Source of the DNA: Novosphingobium sp. ERN07
GTDB taxonomy: Bacteria; Pseudomonadota; Alphaproteobacteria; Sphingomonadales; Sphingomonadaceae
DNA length: 64,000 nt
Direction of reading: 5' to 3'
Assembly: GCF_012641335.1 (NCBI RefSeq)
Contig: NZ_JABAID010000014.1
Span: 1 to 64,000 of the forward strand
Below, piece after piece: positions 9,077 to 18,522 of the stretch. Position numbers and translations under genes: made by a program. A model generated the notes under the pieces. It saw nothing but the letters and a program-made list of their open reading frames with translations. It was not told the DNA's origin and did not search any database. Position 1 is the first letter of the stretch. Every line of letters begins with the position of its first letter.

Positions 9077-9574
9077 TCAGCTACCGTTCGGACCTGTGCC
9101 GCCGGTTGCCTGCCCCTGCCCACCCGGAATCGCGCCAACTGCACCGATATTGCCGAACAGATCCTCGAAGAACGACCGGTCGCGGCCCAGTGTCGGCGTC
9201 TTGTCGCTTTCGGGCGAGAGGCGCGCGACCTTCTCCATTCCTTCACGACTCAACGAAGCGACGTTGCCCTTGCCGTCAAAATTCACCACCAGCACGTTCT
9301 GATCTTTGGTGCGCGGGCGATTGAACGGCTTCTGTTCGGTGTTCTGCGAAATATAGTACCACGTCTGCGTGCCATAGGGACTGGTGAAGGTCGGGCGGCC
9401 AAGCGTGCGTTCCACTGACTGCTTGTTGTCTACGCCGGGCTGGACCGAAGAAACCAGCACTTCATCGACAATATAGCCGCGATGGTCCTTGATGCTGGAA
9501 CATCCCGCCGCCGCCACGCCGAGCGCAAGCACCGCCGCACCCTGCACCATCAGCCGCATGTTCCGCATTCGCAA
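9077..9574 (-). CDS. bamE: Outer membrane protein assembly factor BamE (SmpA/OmlA family lipoprotein)
   Basis: A 165-residue lipoprotein with signal and lipobox VAAAGC (Cys25). The SmpA/OmlA domain follows: GYIVDEVLVSSVQPGVDNKQSVERTLGRPTF and TWYYISQN are typical of BamE, the accessory subunit of the BAM outer-membrane insertion complex. The C-terminal 40 residues are Gly/Pro-rich and unlike E. coli BamE, but such tails are usual in alphaproteobacteria. It is divergent from the CBP3/DUF177 pair and lies 44 bases upstream of hslV. Confidence 0.9.
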   Translation of the reverse strand: MRMRNMRLMVQGAAVLALGVAAAGCSSIKDHRGYIVDEVLVSSVQPGVDNKQSVERTLGRPTFTSPYGTQTWYYISQNTEQKPFNRPRTKDQNVLVVNFDGKGNVASLSREGMEKVARLSPESDKTPTLGRDRSFFEDLFGNIGAVGAIPGGQGQATGGTGPNGS

Positions 9575-9639
9575 ACTCCGCTCTTCAGTCTTGCCGTGTC
9601 ATGCCCGTTTGCATCGGGAATGCACAGCCACTATCTGCC

Positions 9640-9654
9640 GGACCCTTAGGGTCC
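9640..9654. promoter_or_regulatory. Perfect 6-bp inverted repeat in the bamE/CBP3 divergent promoter region
   Basis: The bases GGACCC and GGGTCC are separated by TTA in the 183-bp region between the divergent bamE and CBP3 genes. It could be an operator or a short hairpin. No known regulator is assigned. Confidence 0.3.
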
Positions 9655-9757
9655 AATCAGCATTACCGCAATGCCGCCCGCACCGGCTCTGCTATGTGCC
9701 TGCTGAACGGTCCAGATTTAATAGCCCATGAACGGGCAGAATATTAGGAACTGCGCA

Positions 9758-10276
9758 ATGTCATTCTTGGGAAAGCTGTTCGGACGCAAGGATGATGACC
9801 GCGCCGTCGCCCGCCCCCTGTGGCACCGCACGGTGGAAATCGCGCGCGAAAAGGAATGGTATCGGGATTGCGGCGTGGCCGATACCGTTGGTGGACGATT
9901 CGATATGATCACGCTGATCCTTGCCATCGTGCTGATCCGCATGGAGCGTGACGCCGAACTGATCGAGCCTTCGGTGCGCCTTACCGAGCTCTTCGTCGAT
10001 GACATGGACGGCCAGTTGCGCGAAAGCGGCGTGGGCGATCTGGTGGTGGGCAAGCGCATGGGCAAGTTGATGAGCGTTCTGGGCGGTCGCCTTGGCGCCT
10101 ATCGTGAAGGGCTGAACGCTTCGGACGAAGCCGTCATGGCCGATGCCGTCGCCCGCAACGTCAGCTTGCACGATGGCACCGATCCGCTGCTCGTCGCCCG
10201 CCGCGCGCGCGCCTTTGCCGCCGGGCTGGACCTTGTGCCCGCCTATCGCGTGCTCGATGCGGAGATCGGAAAATGA
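9758..10276 (+). CDS. Ubiquinol-cytochrome c chaperone family protein (CBP3-like)
   Basis: The start is set at the ATG at 9758 (MSFLGKLFGR), which has an AGGA seven bases upstream; a frame from 9728 would add 10 unlikely residues. The 172-residue protein carries the Ubiq_cyt_C_chap fold: WYRDCGVADTVGGRFDMITLILAIVLIRM, then LFVDDMDGQLRESGVGDLVVGKRMGKL. This family assists cytochrome b/bc1 assembly in mitochondria and alphaproteobacteria. Its stop overlaps the DUF177 start by 4 bases, an arrangement common in alphaproteobacteria. Confidence 0.9.
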   Translation: MSFLGKLFGRKDDDRAVARPLWHRTVEIAREKEWYRDCGVADTVGGRFDMITLILAIVLIRMERDAELIEPSVRLTELFVDDMDGQLRESGVGDLVVGKRMGKLMSVLGGRLGAYREGLNASDEAVMADAVARNVSLHDGTDPLLVARRARAFAAGLDLVPAYRVLDAEIGK

Positions 10277-10785
10277 GCGCTTCTGAATTTTCACGAGTGA
10301 TCGACATCCGCCAGATCACAGACGAACCGGTTGTGCTGGTGCCAGACGACGCGGAACGTCGCCGTCTTGCCGGGCGGTTCGGCATTTCCGCGATTGATGA
10401 CATGCGCGCTGAATTGCACCTGTCGGTTGAAGGCCACAAGGTCGATGCCAAGGGCCGCCTTACGGCCAGCATCATGCAGGCCTGCGCGATTTCGGGTGAG
10501 GACTTCCCCGTCAAGATCAATGAGCTGATTGCCCTGCGCTTCGTCCCGCCGGGTGAGGATCATGCGCCCGACGAAGAAATCGAAATCACCGCCGACGATT
10601 GCGACGAGATCGAATACGAAGGCATGACCTTCGATCTGGGCGAGGCGGTAGCGCAAAGCCTCGCTCTCGCCATCGATCCTTTCGCCGAAGGGCCTGATGC
10701 CGACAAGGCACGGGCCGAACACAATCTCGGCGGTGATGTGGCGTCCGGCCCTTTTGCCGCGCTCGCCGCGCTGAAAAAGGACTGA
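10273..10785 (+). CDS. DUF177 domain-containing protein (YceD family)
   Basis: A 170-residue acidic protein of the YceD/DUF177 family, whose E. coli and plant members affect 23S rRNA accumulation. The core is visible as MQACAISGEDFPVKINELIALRF followed by an Asp/Glu-rich loop (EDHAPDEEIEITADDCDE) and the LGEAVAQSLALAIDPFAEGP segment. It is coupled to the CBP3-like gene by a 4-base overlap. A stretch AAAAAGGA inside its final codons serves as the ribosome-binding site of the next gene. Confidence 0.85.
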   Translation: MSASEFSRVIDIRQITDEPVVLVPDDAERRRLAGRFGISAIDDMRAELHLSVEGHKVDAKGRLTASIMQACAISGEDFPVKINELIALRFVPPGEDHAPDEEIEITADDCDEIEYEGMTFDLGEAVAQSLALAIDPFAEGPDADKARAEHNLGGDVASGPFAALAALKKD

Positions 10786-10789
10786 TTCT

Positions 10790-12235
10790 TTGGCATCACC
10801 TCCGGGCCGTGGCCGCGATCTGACCAGCGGTCCGATCCTCAAGACGCTTGTGCTGTTTTCGGCACCGACGCTGGCATCGAACATCCTCCAATCATTGAAC
10901 GGCTCGATCAATTCGATCTGGGTCGGGCAGATGCTGGGCGAAGGCGCGCTGGCCGCCACGGCAAATGCGAACGTGGTGATGTTCCTCGTCTTTGCCGCCG
11001 CATTCGGTTTCGGCATGGCGGCAACGGTCAAGATCGGCCAGGCTTTTGGCGCGCGCGATGTGTTGGCCGCGCGGCGCACCTTCGGCTCGGCAGTGGGCTT
11101 CTGCGTGCTGCTTTCGCTGGTGGTCGGCTCGCTCGGCTGGATTTTCGCGCCCGAACTGCTGACAGCAATGGCGGCGCCCGGTGAGACGTTTGGCCTTGCG
11201 CTCACTTATCTACGGGTGATCTTCGTGGCCATGCCCGCCTCGATGGTCACGGTCATGCTGGCAATGGGCCTGCGCGGCGGCGGCGATGCGGCCACGCCAT
11301 TGAAGTTCATGATCCTCTCGGTGGTGCTTGATGTCGCGCTGAACCCGCTGCTGATCCGTGGCTTCGGCCCGGTGCCTGCGATGGGCATCGCCGGGTCCGC
11401 CCTCGCCACCGCTATTGCCTCATTCGTGTCGATGATCGGCATCGTTGGCTACGTCTATGTCAAGGATCTACCCCTGCGCCTGCGCGGCGCAGAGCTGGCC
11501 TGGCTCTGGCCCCGCCGTGACGAGCTTGGCTATATCCTGACCAAGGGCCTGCCGATGGGGGCGCAGATGCTGGTCATCTCGGCAGCGGGCATCATCGTCA
11601 TCGGCCTCGTCAACCGCGAAGGTATGTTGGTGAGCGCGGCCTACGGCGCGGCACTGCAATTGTGGACTTACCTGCAAATGCCCGCAATGGCCATTTCAGC
11701 CGCTGTCAGCGCAATGGCGGCGCAGGCCATCGGTGCAGGCCTGAACGACAGGCTTGGCCGCATTACCCGATCGGGCATCGCGCTCAATCTCACCGTCACC
11801 GGCTTGCTCTGCGCGCTAATCCTGCTGTTTGATCGCCCCGCTCTCGAGCTGTTCCTCGGCACCGGCAGCGCGGCTGTGGACGAGGCGCGCCACATCCAGT
11901 TTCTCGCCAGTTGGAGCTACCTCCTGTTCGGCATCACCATTGTCCTGTTCGGCACGATGCGTGCAGGCGGCGTGGTGTGGACGCCACTGATCATCCTGTC
12001 GCTGGTGCTCTATCCGGTTCGGTTGGGCTTCTACTATGCCGTCTACCCCCGCCTCGGTGCAGACGCATTGTGGCTGGCCTTCCCCGTCAGTTCGCTAGTC
12101 GCGGTGGCGCTATCGCTATGGGCCTATCGCCGCCCGCAATGGCGCGAAAAGGCCCGCGCGGTCCCTTCGGAAGAGTGCGAGGAGGAAACCCACGCCGATG
12201 GTGATACGGCAGGCCGGATGGCTCCCAGCCTTTAG
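10790..12235 (+). CDS. MATE family efflux transporter
   Basis: A 481-residue inner-membrane antiporter of the multidrug and toxic compound extrusion family, with 12 predicted membrane segments in two repeated halves. RDLTSGPILKTLVLFSAPTLASNILQSL and GSINSIWVGQMLG at the N-terminus are typical. The start is a TTG at 10790, chosen because AAAAGGA lies about 8 bases upstream within the end of the DUF177 gene. It is four bases downstream of that gene's stop, so co-transcription is likely. The substrate is unknown. Confidence 0.85.
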   Translation: MASPPGRGRDLTSGPILKTLVLFSAPTLASNILQSLNGSINSIWVGQMLGEGALAATANANVVMFLVFAAAFGFGMAATVKIGQAFGARDVLAARRTFGSAVGFCVLLSLVVGSLGWIFAPELLTAMAAPGETFGLALTYLRVIFVAMPASMVTVMLAMGLRGGGDAATPLKFMILSVVLDVALNPLLIRGFGPVPAMGIAGSALATAIASFVSMIGIVGYVYVKDLPLRLRGAELAWLWPRRDELGYILTKGLPMGAQMLVISAAGIIVIGLVNREGMLVSAAYGAALQLWTYLQMPAMAISAAVSAMAAQAIGAGLNDRLGRITRSGIALNLTVTGLLCALILLFDRPALELFLGTGSAAVDEARHIQFLASWSYLLFGITIVLFGTMRAGGVVWTPLIILSLVLYPVRLGFYYAVYPRLGADALWLAFPVSSLVAVALSLWAYRRPQWREKARAVPSEECEEETHADGDTAGRMAPSL

Positions 12236-12258
12236 TCTCGACCCAGTTACCGGCCCAA

Positions 12259-13968
12259 TTACCGACTCTGCGCGCGCCAACGCTGCACGGTGCGCTCCAC
12301 TGCGCGTTCCTCACCCCCGCTCCTGCTCCACAGTTCATAGAACGAAGGATCGTTTGAAGCAGGGCGCTTCATCGCGTCCAGATCATCGAAGGCCACGCGC
12401 ATCGGGATCGAAACGCCTTCCCCCGATATGATGCACTCACGGTTGCGCAGCGCCGGGATGGTATCGACAAAACCCCGCGCGCCTTCAGGCATCGCCGCCT
12501 TGACGAAAGCCTGATCGCGGTCGTTGTTCAGTCGCATGGAGATGATCGTACCGCACTGCGAAAGCACGCCTTCGGCAAGGTCGGACGGCCGCTGCGTGAT
12601 CAACCCCAGCGACACGCCATATTTGCGCCCTTCCTTGGCGATGCGTGAAAGGATGCGCCCCACCGACGATCCATCGGAGTTCTTCTCGCTCGGCACATAT
12701 CGGTGCGCTTCTTCGCACACCAGCAGAATGGGCCGCGTTTCCTCTTCACGCGCCCATATTGCATAGTCGAAGACAAGCCGACTGAGCACCGCGACAACGG
12801 TCGACGTGATTTCGGACGGCACGCCCGAAACGTCAATGATCGAGATCGGCTTGCCGTTGGCAGGCATACGGAAAATCTTCGAGATGAACTCCGCCATCGT
12901 ATCGCCCACCAACATGCCCGAAAACATGAACTGGTAACGCGGATCGCTGCGGATTTCCTCGATCTTGGTCTTCAGCCGCATGTAGGGAATCGAATTGGTC
13001 CCCTTGTCCAGCCGTCCCATCTCGTTCTGCAAGATGATCATCAGATCCGACAGCAGATAGGGGATCGGTGAATCGACCGTGATCTTGCCGATCTGTTCGG
13101 CCAGCCGGTTCTTGCTGCGCGCCGCCAGCAGACACTTGGCCAGAATATCGGAATCGAGCTGCCGATCCGGTCCGGTCGTGGTGATAAAGACTTCGCAATG
13201 CTCTTCGAAGTTCATCAGCCAATAGGGCATCTGCAGGTTTGAAACGTCCAGCAACTGGCCCGTCGTTCTGAAAGCGGCGGAATATTCGCCGTGCGGATCG
13301 ACCATCACGATATGGCCCGAAGGTGCCATCTCGCAGATGCGGTGCAGGATCAGCGCGGCAGCGGTCGATTTGCCCGTGCCGGTCGATCCCAGCAGCGCAA
13401 AGTGCTTGCCCAGCAGCGCATCGACATACACCCCGGCACGGATATCGCGCGTCGGGAAGACCGTGCCGATGGAAATGTTGGTGCGCCCATCGCTGGCATA
13501 GATCTGGCGCAAATCGCTCGACGTTGCGGGATAGACCAGCGCGCCCGGCACCGGAAAGCGCGTGACACCGCGCCGGAAGCCAAAAATACGCTTCGTCAGA
13601 CGCTCTTCGTCGCCCTCGCCCAGAAAGTCGATCTGCGCAACGATGCCGCCAGGAACCGACGTATCCTGCCGCTGCGTGCGGACGCTGGCGAGAAGCCAGG
13701 CGTTGCCAACGCGGATCTTGATCTGGCTGCCAACCTTGCCCGAAAGCGCAATCGACGGATCACAATCTTCCGAACATTCGTCCAGCCGCACCAGATCCAG
13801 CGCGATGGCCGAACTGGAACCAGCGATATCGCGGACAAAGCCAATCGGCTTGCGCGCATTTTCAGACGGCGGCGCGTCTGGGGTGACGCCATAGAAGGGT
13901 TTGCTTTCGATTTGCTCCTCTGCCGCAGCTTCCGGCACCACGAAAGTCTGCTTCCCCATATCGGACAT
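12259..13968 (-). CDS. HerA-like ATPase (DUF87 domain)
   Basis: The ATG at 13968 (MSDMGKQTF) is preferred over one at 13995; 569 residues result. It is a HerA/FtsK-type hexameric ATPase with an N-terminal beta-barrel (about residues 30-150), Walker A GSTGTGKST, VMVDPHGEYS, and Walker B LLVCEEAHRYVP with an arginine-finger region further on (GLITQRPSDLAEGVLSQCGT). HerA proteins drive DNA end resection with NurA or act in anti-phage systems. No nuclease partner is adjacent, so a DNA-translocation role is inference. Confidence 0.85.
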   Translation of the reverse strand: MSDMGKQTFVVPEAAAEEQIESKPFYGVTPDAPPSENARKPIGFVRDIAGSSSAIALDLVRLDECSEDCDPSIALSGKVGSQIKIRVGNAWLLASVRTQRQDTSVPGGIVAQIDFLGEGDEERLTKRIFGFRRGVTRFPVPGALVYPATSSDLRQIYASDGRTNISIGTVFPTRDIRAGVYVDALLGKHFALLGSTGTGKSTAAALILHRICEMAPSGHIVMVDPHGEYSAAFRTTGQLLDVSNLQMPYWLMNFEEHCEVFITTTGPDRQLDSDILAKCLLAARSKNRLAEQIGKITVDSPIPYLLSDLMIILQNEMGRLDKGTNSIPYMRLKTKIEEIRSDPRYQFMFSGMLVGDTMAEFISKIFRMPANGKPISIIDVSGVPSEITSTVVAVLSRLVFDYAIWAREEETRPILLVCEEAHRYVPSEKNSDGSSVGRILSRIAKEGRKYGVSLGLITQRPSDLAEGVLSQCGTIISMRLNNDRDQAFVKAAMPEGARGFVDTIPALRNRECIISGEGVSIPMRVAFDDLDAMKRPASNDPSFYELWSRSGGEERAVERTVQRWRAQSR

Positions 13969-14077
13969 CGCGCAACCAACCTTTTCGCCAGGCATTCTCA
14001 GCCAGTCAGGGCATTGGAGGTTGTCGATATCCCGACAGGGTTAAAATCGACTGAATTTTAGGTAGGCACGCAAACGC

Positions 14078-14857
14078 TCAGACCAGCGCGAACAGTCGTC
14101 CAGCAACCCAACCCATCGCCACGGATACCAGCACGGCGAACAGGCCATACAGCCAGCCGTTGCGGTCGGCAGCCACGGCGACAAAGCGTTCGAAGCCTTG
14201 CTTGTTCACTTCGACACGGGTGATCGCCGATGCCACCACCTTGCCCCCGCGAATAGCGAATGTTTCTGCCGTGTACGTCCCCGTCTGCACGCTGGAAGGC
14301 AGGCTGATCCGTGCCTGATAGAGCACCTGCCCGCTGATCTTCACACTGCCTTCCTCTTCGCGGTAAAGACCCTGCCGGCGCATCAGATCGACCAGGCCTG
14401 CCGAAAAGCGCTGTTGCTCCTTCGGCTCGATCACTCCGATCGGTGAAAGTTGCAGCCATTTCAGCCCCAACTCGTAAATCGCCGCCGTCTTGTCATCCAC
14501 GATTTTGGCGATTGGCCGCGATGAAGCGACCGCGAAATAGCTGGGAGCAGAGCGGAATTCGAGCGAATCCGCGTTGATCCAGATCCCGGCCAGCTTCTGC
14601 TTTTCGCGCAGCACGATGGATTGCACCGGGCCTTCCAACACCACGACGATATCGTATTCCTGCGCCGCGCGGCTGCCTTCGGGGCTGAGGATCGCCCCGA
14701 ACAGGAGCAGGTCAGCGCCAGTAAAGCCTTGCCGCACCTGAATTTCGTGTTGCGAGATTTCGGGCACAAGGATCGGATCGCGCGCGCCCAGCAGCACCAT
14801 GCAAGCCAGCAGTGCCAGGAAACGAAGCCTGCCGCCGAAGGTCAGGCCCGCCGTCAC
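14078..14857 (-). CDS. TIGR02186 family transmembrane protein
   Basis: A 259-residue protein with an N-terminal signal or anchor (LRFLALLACMVLLGA), a large extracytoplasmic region (about 25-230) and a C-terminal membrane helix (GWLYGLFAVLVSVAMGWVAGRLF). The opening of the mature part, VPEISQHEIQVRQGFTGADLLLFGAI, matches the TIGR02186 family, which is largely restricted to alphaproteobacteria and typically sits beside a TauE/SafE gene as here. The start overlaps the permease stop by 4 bases. Involvement in export of a sulfur oxyanion is inferred from context only. Confidence 0.85.
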   Translation of the reverse strand: MTAGLTFGGRLRFLALLACMVLLGARDPILVPEISQHEIQVRQGFTGADLLLFGAILSPEGSRAAQEYDIVVVLEGPVQSIVLREKQKLAGIWINADSLEFRSAPSYFAVASSRPIAKIVDDKTAAIYELGLKWLQLSPIGVIEPKEQQRFSAGLVDLMRRQGLYREEEGSVKISGQVLYQARISLPSSVQTGTYTAETFAIRGGKVVASAITRVEVNKQGFERFVAVAADRNGWLYGLFAVLVSVAMGWVAGRLFALV

Positions 14858-15768
14858 AGCGGCACCACCGTATAGATTTCGTCCGGCCTGTAGCCCAGCC
14901 CCAGCGCCATGCGCAGCGCCACCAGCAGCACGATTGCCGCAAGGATCAGCCGCAGATGCTCAGGCTTGGCCTTCTGCGCGAATTGCGCTCCCACTTGCGC
15001 GCCGGTCACCGATCCGATCAGCAGCATCACCGCCAGCACGATATCCACCGCCCGCGTCGTCAGCGCGTGCATCATCGTCGTCGCCATCGTCACGAACAGG
15101 ATCTGGAACAGCGACGTGCCCACAACCACGTTCACGCCCATGCCAAGGATGTAGAGCAGCGCTGGCACAAGGATGAACCCGCCGCCGATACCCATCAGCA
15201 TGGTCAGGATGCCCGTCGCCACGCCCAGCAGCAGCGGGGCCAGCGGCGAGATGTAAAGGCCAGACCGATAGAACCGCCAGCGCAGCGGCAAACTGGCCAC
15301 CAGCGGATGATGCCTTCGTTTGCGCGCAGGCTGCGGCACGCCCGACTTCTGCGCGCGCAGCGTGGTGATGCTTTCGTGCGCCATCAACCCGCCGATGCCG
15401 CCCAGCATCAGCACGTAGAGGATGTTGATCACCGTATCGATCTGGCCGAGCGATTGCAGCAGGCGGAACAGCAGCGATCCTAACCCGGTGCCGATCACGC
15501 CGCCCGCCACCAGCACCGCGCCGATATGGTAATCGATCCCGCCGCGCCGCGCGTGGGCGAAAGCGCCCGAAACGCTGGCACCGGTCACCTGACTGGCGGC
15601 AGAAGCCGCAGCCACCGTCGGCGGCACGCCATAGAAAATCAGCAAAGGCGTGGTCAAAAACCCGCCGCCAACCCCGAACATGCCCGAAAGCAGCCCCGTC
15701 AGCGCGCCAAGGCCGATGATGACCAGTCCGTTGACGGAAAGATTTGCTATCGGAAGGTAGACATCCAT
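14854..15768 (-). CDS. Sulfite exporter TauE/SafE family protein
   Basis: A 304-residue inner-membrane protein with about eight hydrophobic segments. It shows the two family repeats: GALTGLLSGMFGVGGGFLTTPLLIFYGVPP near residue 21 and the partner GVATGILTMLMGIGGGFILVPALLYILGM near residue 183. Members export sulfite, sulfoacetate or similar organosulfonates. The central insertion (about 110-170) contains a cytoplasmic basic stretch (PARKRRHHP). It is coupled to the TIGR02186 gene. Confidence 0.9.
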   Translation of the reverse strand: MDVYLPIANLSVNGLVIIGLGALTGLLSGMFGVGGGFLTTPLLIFYGVPPTVAAASAASQVTGASVSGAFAHARRGGIDYHIGAVLVAGGVIGTGLGSLLFRLLQSLGQIDTVINILYVLMLGGIGGLMAHESITTLRAQKSGVPQPARKRRHHPLVASLPLRWRFYRSGLYISPLAPLLLGVATGILTMLMGIGGGFILVPALLYILGMGVNVVVGTSLFQILFVTMATTMMHALTTRAVDIVLAVMLLIGSVTGAQVGAQFAQKAKPEHLRLILAAIVLLVALRMALGLGYRPDEIYTVVPL

Positions 15769-15853
15769 TGCACTTCAGACGCTAGGCCGACCGTGGCCCG
15801 CCAGCAACCCCGCGCAATTGCTTTTGCGGCAAAAAGCTGTGCCCTGCCATCTG

Positions 15854-16960
15854 TCAGAACGAAGACGCCACCGTCAGCGCGGGGCCACTGCCCGGCCGCG
15901 CATTCCCGGCAACCCGAAAACGCCAGTCCACCGCCACGCGCGCAGGACTGGCGTCCCCAAGATCCAGCCGGAACGAAGCGCGCGGCCCCACATCAAGCCT
16001 CACCGCCCCTTCCTGCCCGCCTGACCACACGCCCGCCCCAAGCCGCAGATCACGGTTGCGCCCGCCGATGCGCGGCAAGGCGCGCTCCACCACGGCTTGC
16101 ACATCGTAAAACGCCGTCGCGCCGCGCCCACCGGCATAGCCCGCCTGTCCGTAGGCTTCGGCGGTGAGACCCAGCGGCAGGCGCTGCGGCATCAGTTCAG
16201 TCACGACAGTAGCCACGGGCCGCACCTGCATCGCGCTGCCTTTGGTATCTTGCAGCCGCGCTTCGGCCAGCACCCGCAAGGGCAGGCGCGATACCGGGCG
16301 GAACCCGAAACCCAGCGCCACTTCTTTGTCCTTGCCCGGCGCGTTGATGGCCAGCGACGTGCGCAGATAGCCATAGCTTTCGTGCAGATCACCCCGCCCC
16401 AGCCGATAGCGCACCACTGCACCTGCCTGACTCGCGCCATAGGACGCCGCACCCGGTGCCTGCGCCGCTGCGCCGCTGCCCGCGCGCATCAGCAGCCAGT
16501 TGTCCCCGCTCCAGCGTGGATCGTCTTTCACAGGGGCCGGTGACGGTGGCGATAGCACTTCCGCCTCACGCGGCACCCTCATGCGCCGCGTTAAAGACTG
16601 GTGTGGCGCAAGCGCTGGATTGGACTGACGCAAAAGGCGGGGCGCAATCAGCATCTGCCCGTCCGTCTCCCGCTGCGGAATCCGCACGTCCGTTTCGTTC
16701 AGATCGCTATGCGAAAGCCTTGCGCTGACCGTCCGGCCACGCCGTTTCTCGGCCACGGCAAGCACGGATCGAATGACCTGCCGCCGGTCCGGCACCTCCA
16801 CAGGCATCGCCCCCACCTGCAACCCCCGCGCACTGGCAAGCCCCTCGGGCGAAGGCGACACCGCGCTCAACATCGTCACACGCGTTCCGCCCCACGCGGC
16901 AACGATCAGGCACAAGGCAACCAGCGGCTTTCCGCGCCACCCGGTCTGCCCGTCTGCCAT
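15854..16960 (-). CDS. NfrA C-terminal-like outer-membrane protein (provisional)
   Basis: A 368-residue protein with an N-terminal signal or anchor (residues 11-32), a low-complexity linker, and a C-terminal half of alternating beta-strand character ending in Phe (LTVASSF), the usual terminus of outer-membrane barrels. Phrases such as RYRLGRGDLHESYGYLRTSLA and LTAEAYGQAGYAGGRGATAFYDVQAVVER resemble the C-terminal domain of bacteriophage N4 adsorption protein A. E. coli NfrA is about 990 residues with N-terminal TPR repeats, which are absent here. The start shares one base with the stop of the NfrB-like gene. Confidence 0.5.
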   Translation of the reverse strand: MADGQTGWRGKPLVALCLIVAAWGGTRVTMLSAVSPSPEGLASARGLQVGAMPVEVPDRRQVIRSVLAVAEKRRGRTVSARLSHSDLNETDVRIPQRETDGQMLIAPRLLRQSNPALAPHQSLTRRMRVPREAEVLSPPSPAPVKDDPRWSGDNWLLMRAGSGAAAQAPGAASYGASQAGAVVRYRLGRGDLHESYGYLRTSLAINAPGKDKEVALGFGFRPVSRLPLRVLAEARLQDTKGSAMQVRPVATVVTELMPQRLPLGLTAEAYGQAGYAGGRGATAFYDVQAVVERALPRIGGRNRDLRLGAGVWSGGQEGAVRLDVGPRASFRLDLGDASPARVAVDWRFRVAGNARPGSGPALTVASSF

Positions 16961-18441
16961 CAGGCGGGCGTCGGCAAAGCCGCGCCCTTATACTCGGCCA
17001 TGTATTCATCATTCACCCGCACATCGGCAGCACAGACCTGCGCCACATGTACCCGATGGGCCGTGTGCTCCCAAAGCAGTCGCCCGCCCATCAGCACGCG
17101 CAAATAGGCCACCAGAGCGCGCCGCGTCGCCATGATGGCAATCACATTTCCCACCGGAAAGCGCAGCACCGCGCGCAGACCCTCGTTCCAGCCATATTCG
17201 CGCGCGGTGTGCATGGCGCGCATGGCCAGACGCCAGATCAGATTGATCAGATTGAATACCAGCAGCCCCTGCAACAACCCATCACGCTGTAGTGGCGCGG
17301 CCATGCCCACCATGTCGAGCAGCAGCAGCACCGGCCACATCAGCACGAGCAGATAGGCCACCGCCAGCACCAGCGCCACCAGCGGTCCGCGCCTATCCCG
17401 TAACCGCATCCACAGTTCGCCGCCCGGCCAAGCATTCCAGCCCAGTCGGTCCCACCCTTGAAATGCTATCCCGTGAATCCACCGCGTCTTCTGCCGTACC
17501 GAAGCCGCCACGGTGGCAGGAAAGAACTCCCGCGTGGCGATCAGCCCGCCCTGTTCGTCCCGCATCCGCAAAAAGGTTGATCGCCCGCCGGTTTCGTTGA
17601 CCAGCAAGCCGCACTCATAATCCTCGGTGAGGCATTCGGCGGCAAAGGGATGCACGCTCGCGCGCCGTTCGATGATCCGGTCAATCGCTATGCGCGAAAA
17701 TGCGCACCCTACCCCCGCCGCTGGCAGCGCAGCCCCGATCCGGTCCCGCACCACCATGTCGCGCGCATGGGCCTCGGCAAATTCGTCGCAGTAATGACCC
17801 GCTACCCAGCGCGAAGCCGCCTGCGGCTCAGGCCGCACCGGCAATTGCACGAAGTCTACCTTGTCAAGCGCACGATCCATCAGCGTCAGCGCCGAAGGAT
17901 GCACCATATCCTCAGCATCGTGCAGGATCAGCGCACGCACCCGGTGCCCGCCGCGCCGCTCATCCTCGCAAACGGCGCGATAGATGCGGTTCAGGCAATC
18001 GGCCTTGGTCGTCGGTCCATCGGCATCGTGAACGACCACGCGCAGCCGCCGGTCCCCGCCCGATGCGACCAGTGCCGCCAGCGTCGCTTCATCATTGCGA
18101 TAGCAGCCGACATAAATCCGCAAATCACGTTGCGGCCAGCATCTGAACGAATGGCGCACCATCTCGGCAATGACGCCAGCTTCCTGCCATGCAGGCACCA
18201 GCACCGCCGCAATCCCGCTCAATTCCCCTTGCGCCGGAGCGGCAAGTCGCTCTGTTCGAAGCCCACCCGAAAACCGCAACCGGAACCATGCAAGGTCCAC
18301 CAGCATTTCATCAATGGCGAACACGGCAAACCAGATTGCCGCAAACAGCAGCAGTTCATGCTCTACAATGGCAAGCCATTGCAGAGGCGTGAAGCATGAC
18401 CCGGAAATCAGCGGACATGCCAGCAAGAACCTGAACCCCAT
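16960..18441 (-). CDS. NfrB-like membrane glycosyltransferase family 2
   Basis: A 493-residue membrane GT2 enzyme. An N-terminal hydrophobic segment (about residues 20-45) precedes a glycosyltransferase domain with VLVPAWQEAGVIAEMV, an acidic DAEDMVHP site, LTEDYECG and the processive-type QKTRW motif in RQKTRWIHGIAFQGWDRLGW. Three or four membrane segments follow. It resembles E. coli NfrB, which with NfrA secretes a surface polysaccharide used as the phage N4 receptor. The C-terminal c-di-GMP-binding MshEN domain of E. coli NfrB (about 745 residues) is missing. The product and ligand are unknown. Confidence 0.75.
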   Translation of the reverse strand: MGFRFLLACPLISGSCFTPLQWLAIVEHELLLFAAIWFAVFAIDEMLVDLAWFRLRFSGGLRTERLAAPAQGELSGIAAVLVPAWQEAGVIAEMVRHSFRCWPQRDLRIYVGCYRNDEATLAALVASGGDRRLRVVVHDADGPTTKADCLNRIYRAVCEDERRGGHRVRALILHDAEDMVHPSALTLMDRALDKVDFVQLPVRPEPQAASRWVAGHYCDEFAEAHARDMVVRDRIGAALPAAGVGCAFSRIAIDRIIERRASVHPFAAECLTEDYECGLLVNETGGRSTFLRMRDEQGGLIATREFFPATVAASVRQKTRWIHGIAFQGWDRLGWNAWPGGELWMRLRDRRGPLVALVLAVAYLLVLMWPVLLLLDMVGMAAPLQRDGLLQGLLVFNLINLIWRLAMRAMHTAREYGWNEGLRAVLRFPVGNVIAIMATRRALVAYLRVLMGGRLLWEHTAHRVHVAQVCAADVRVNDEYMAEYKGAALPTPA

Positions 18442-18522
18442 TTGACGCGCCCGACAGCGCTGGGCACAAGGATCATGCTATGCCTGCTCGACAAGGTTCA
18501 GGAACCAAGGGATAATTCGAAA

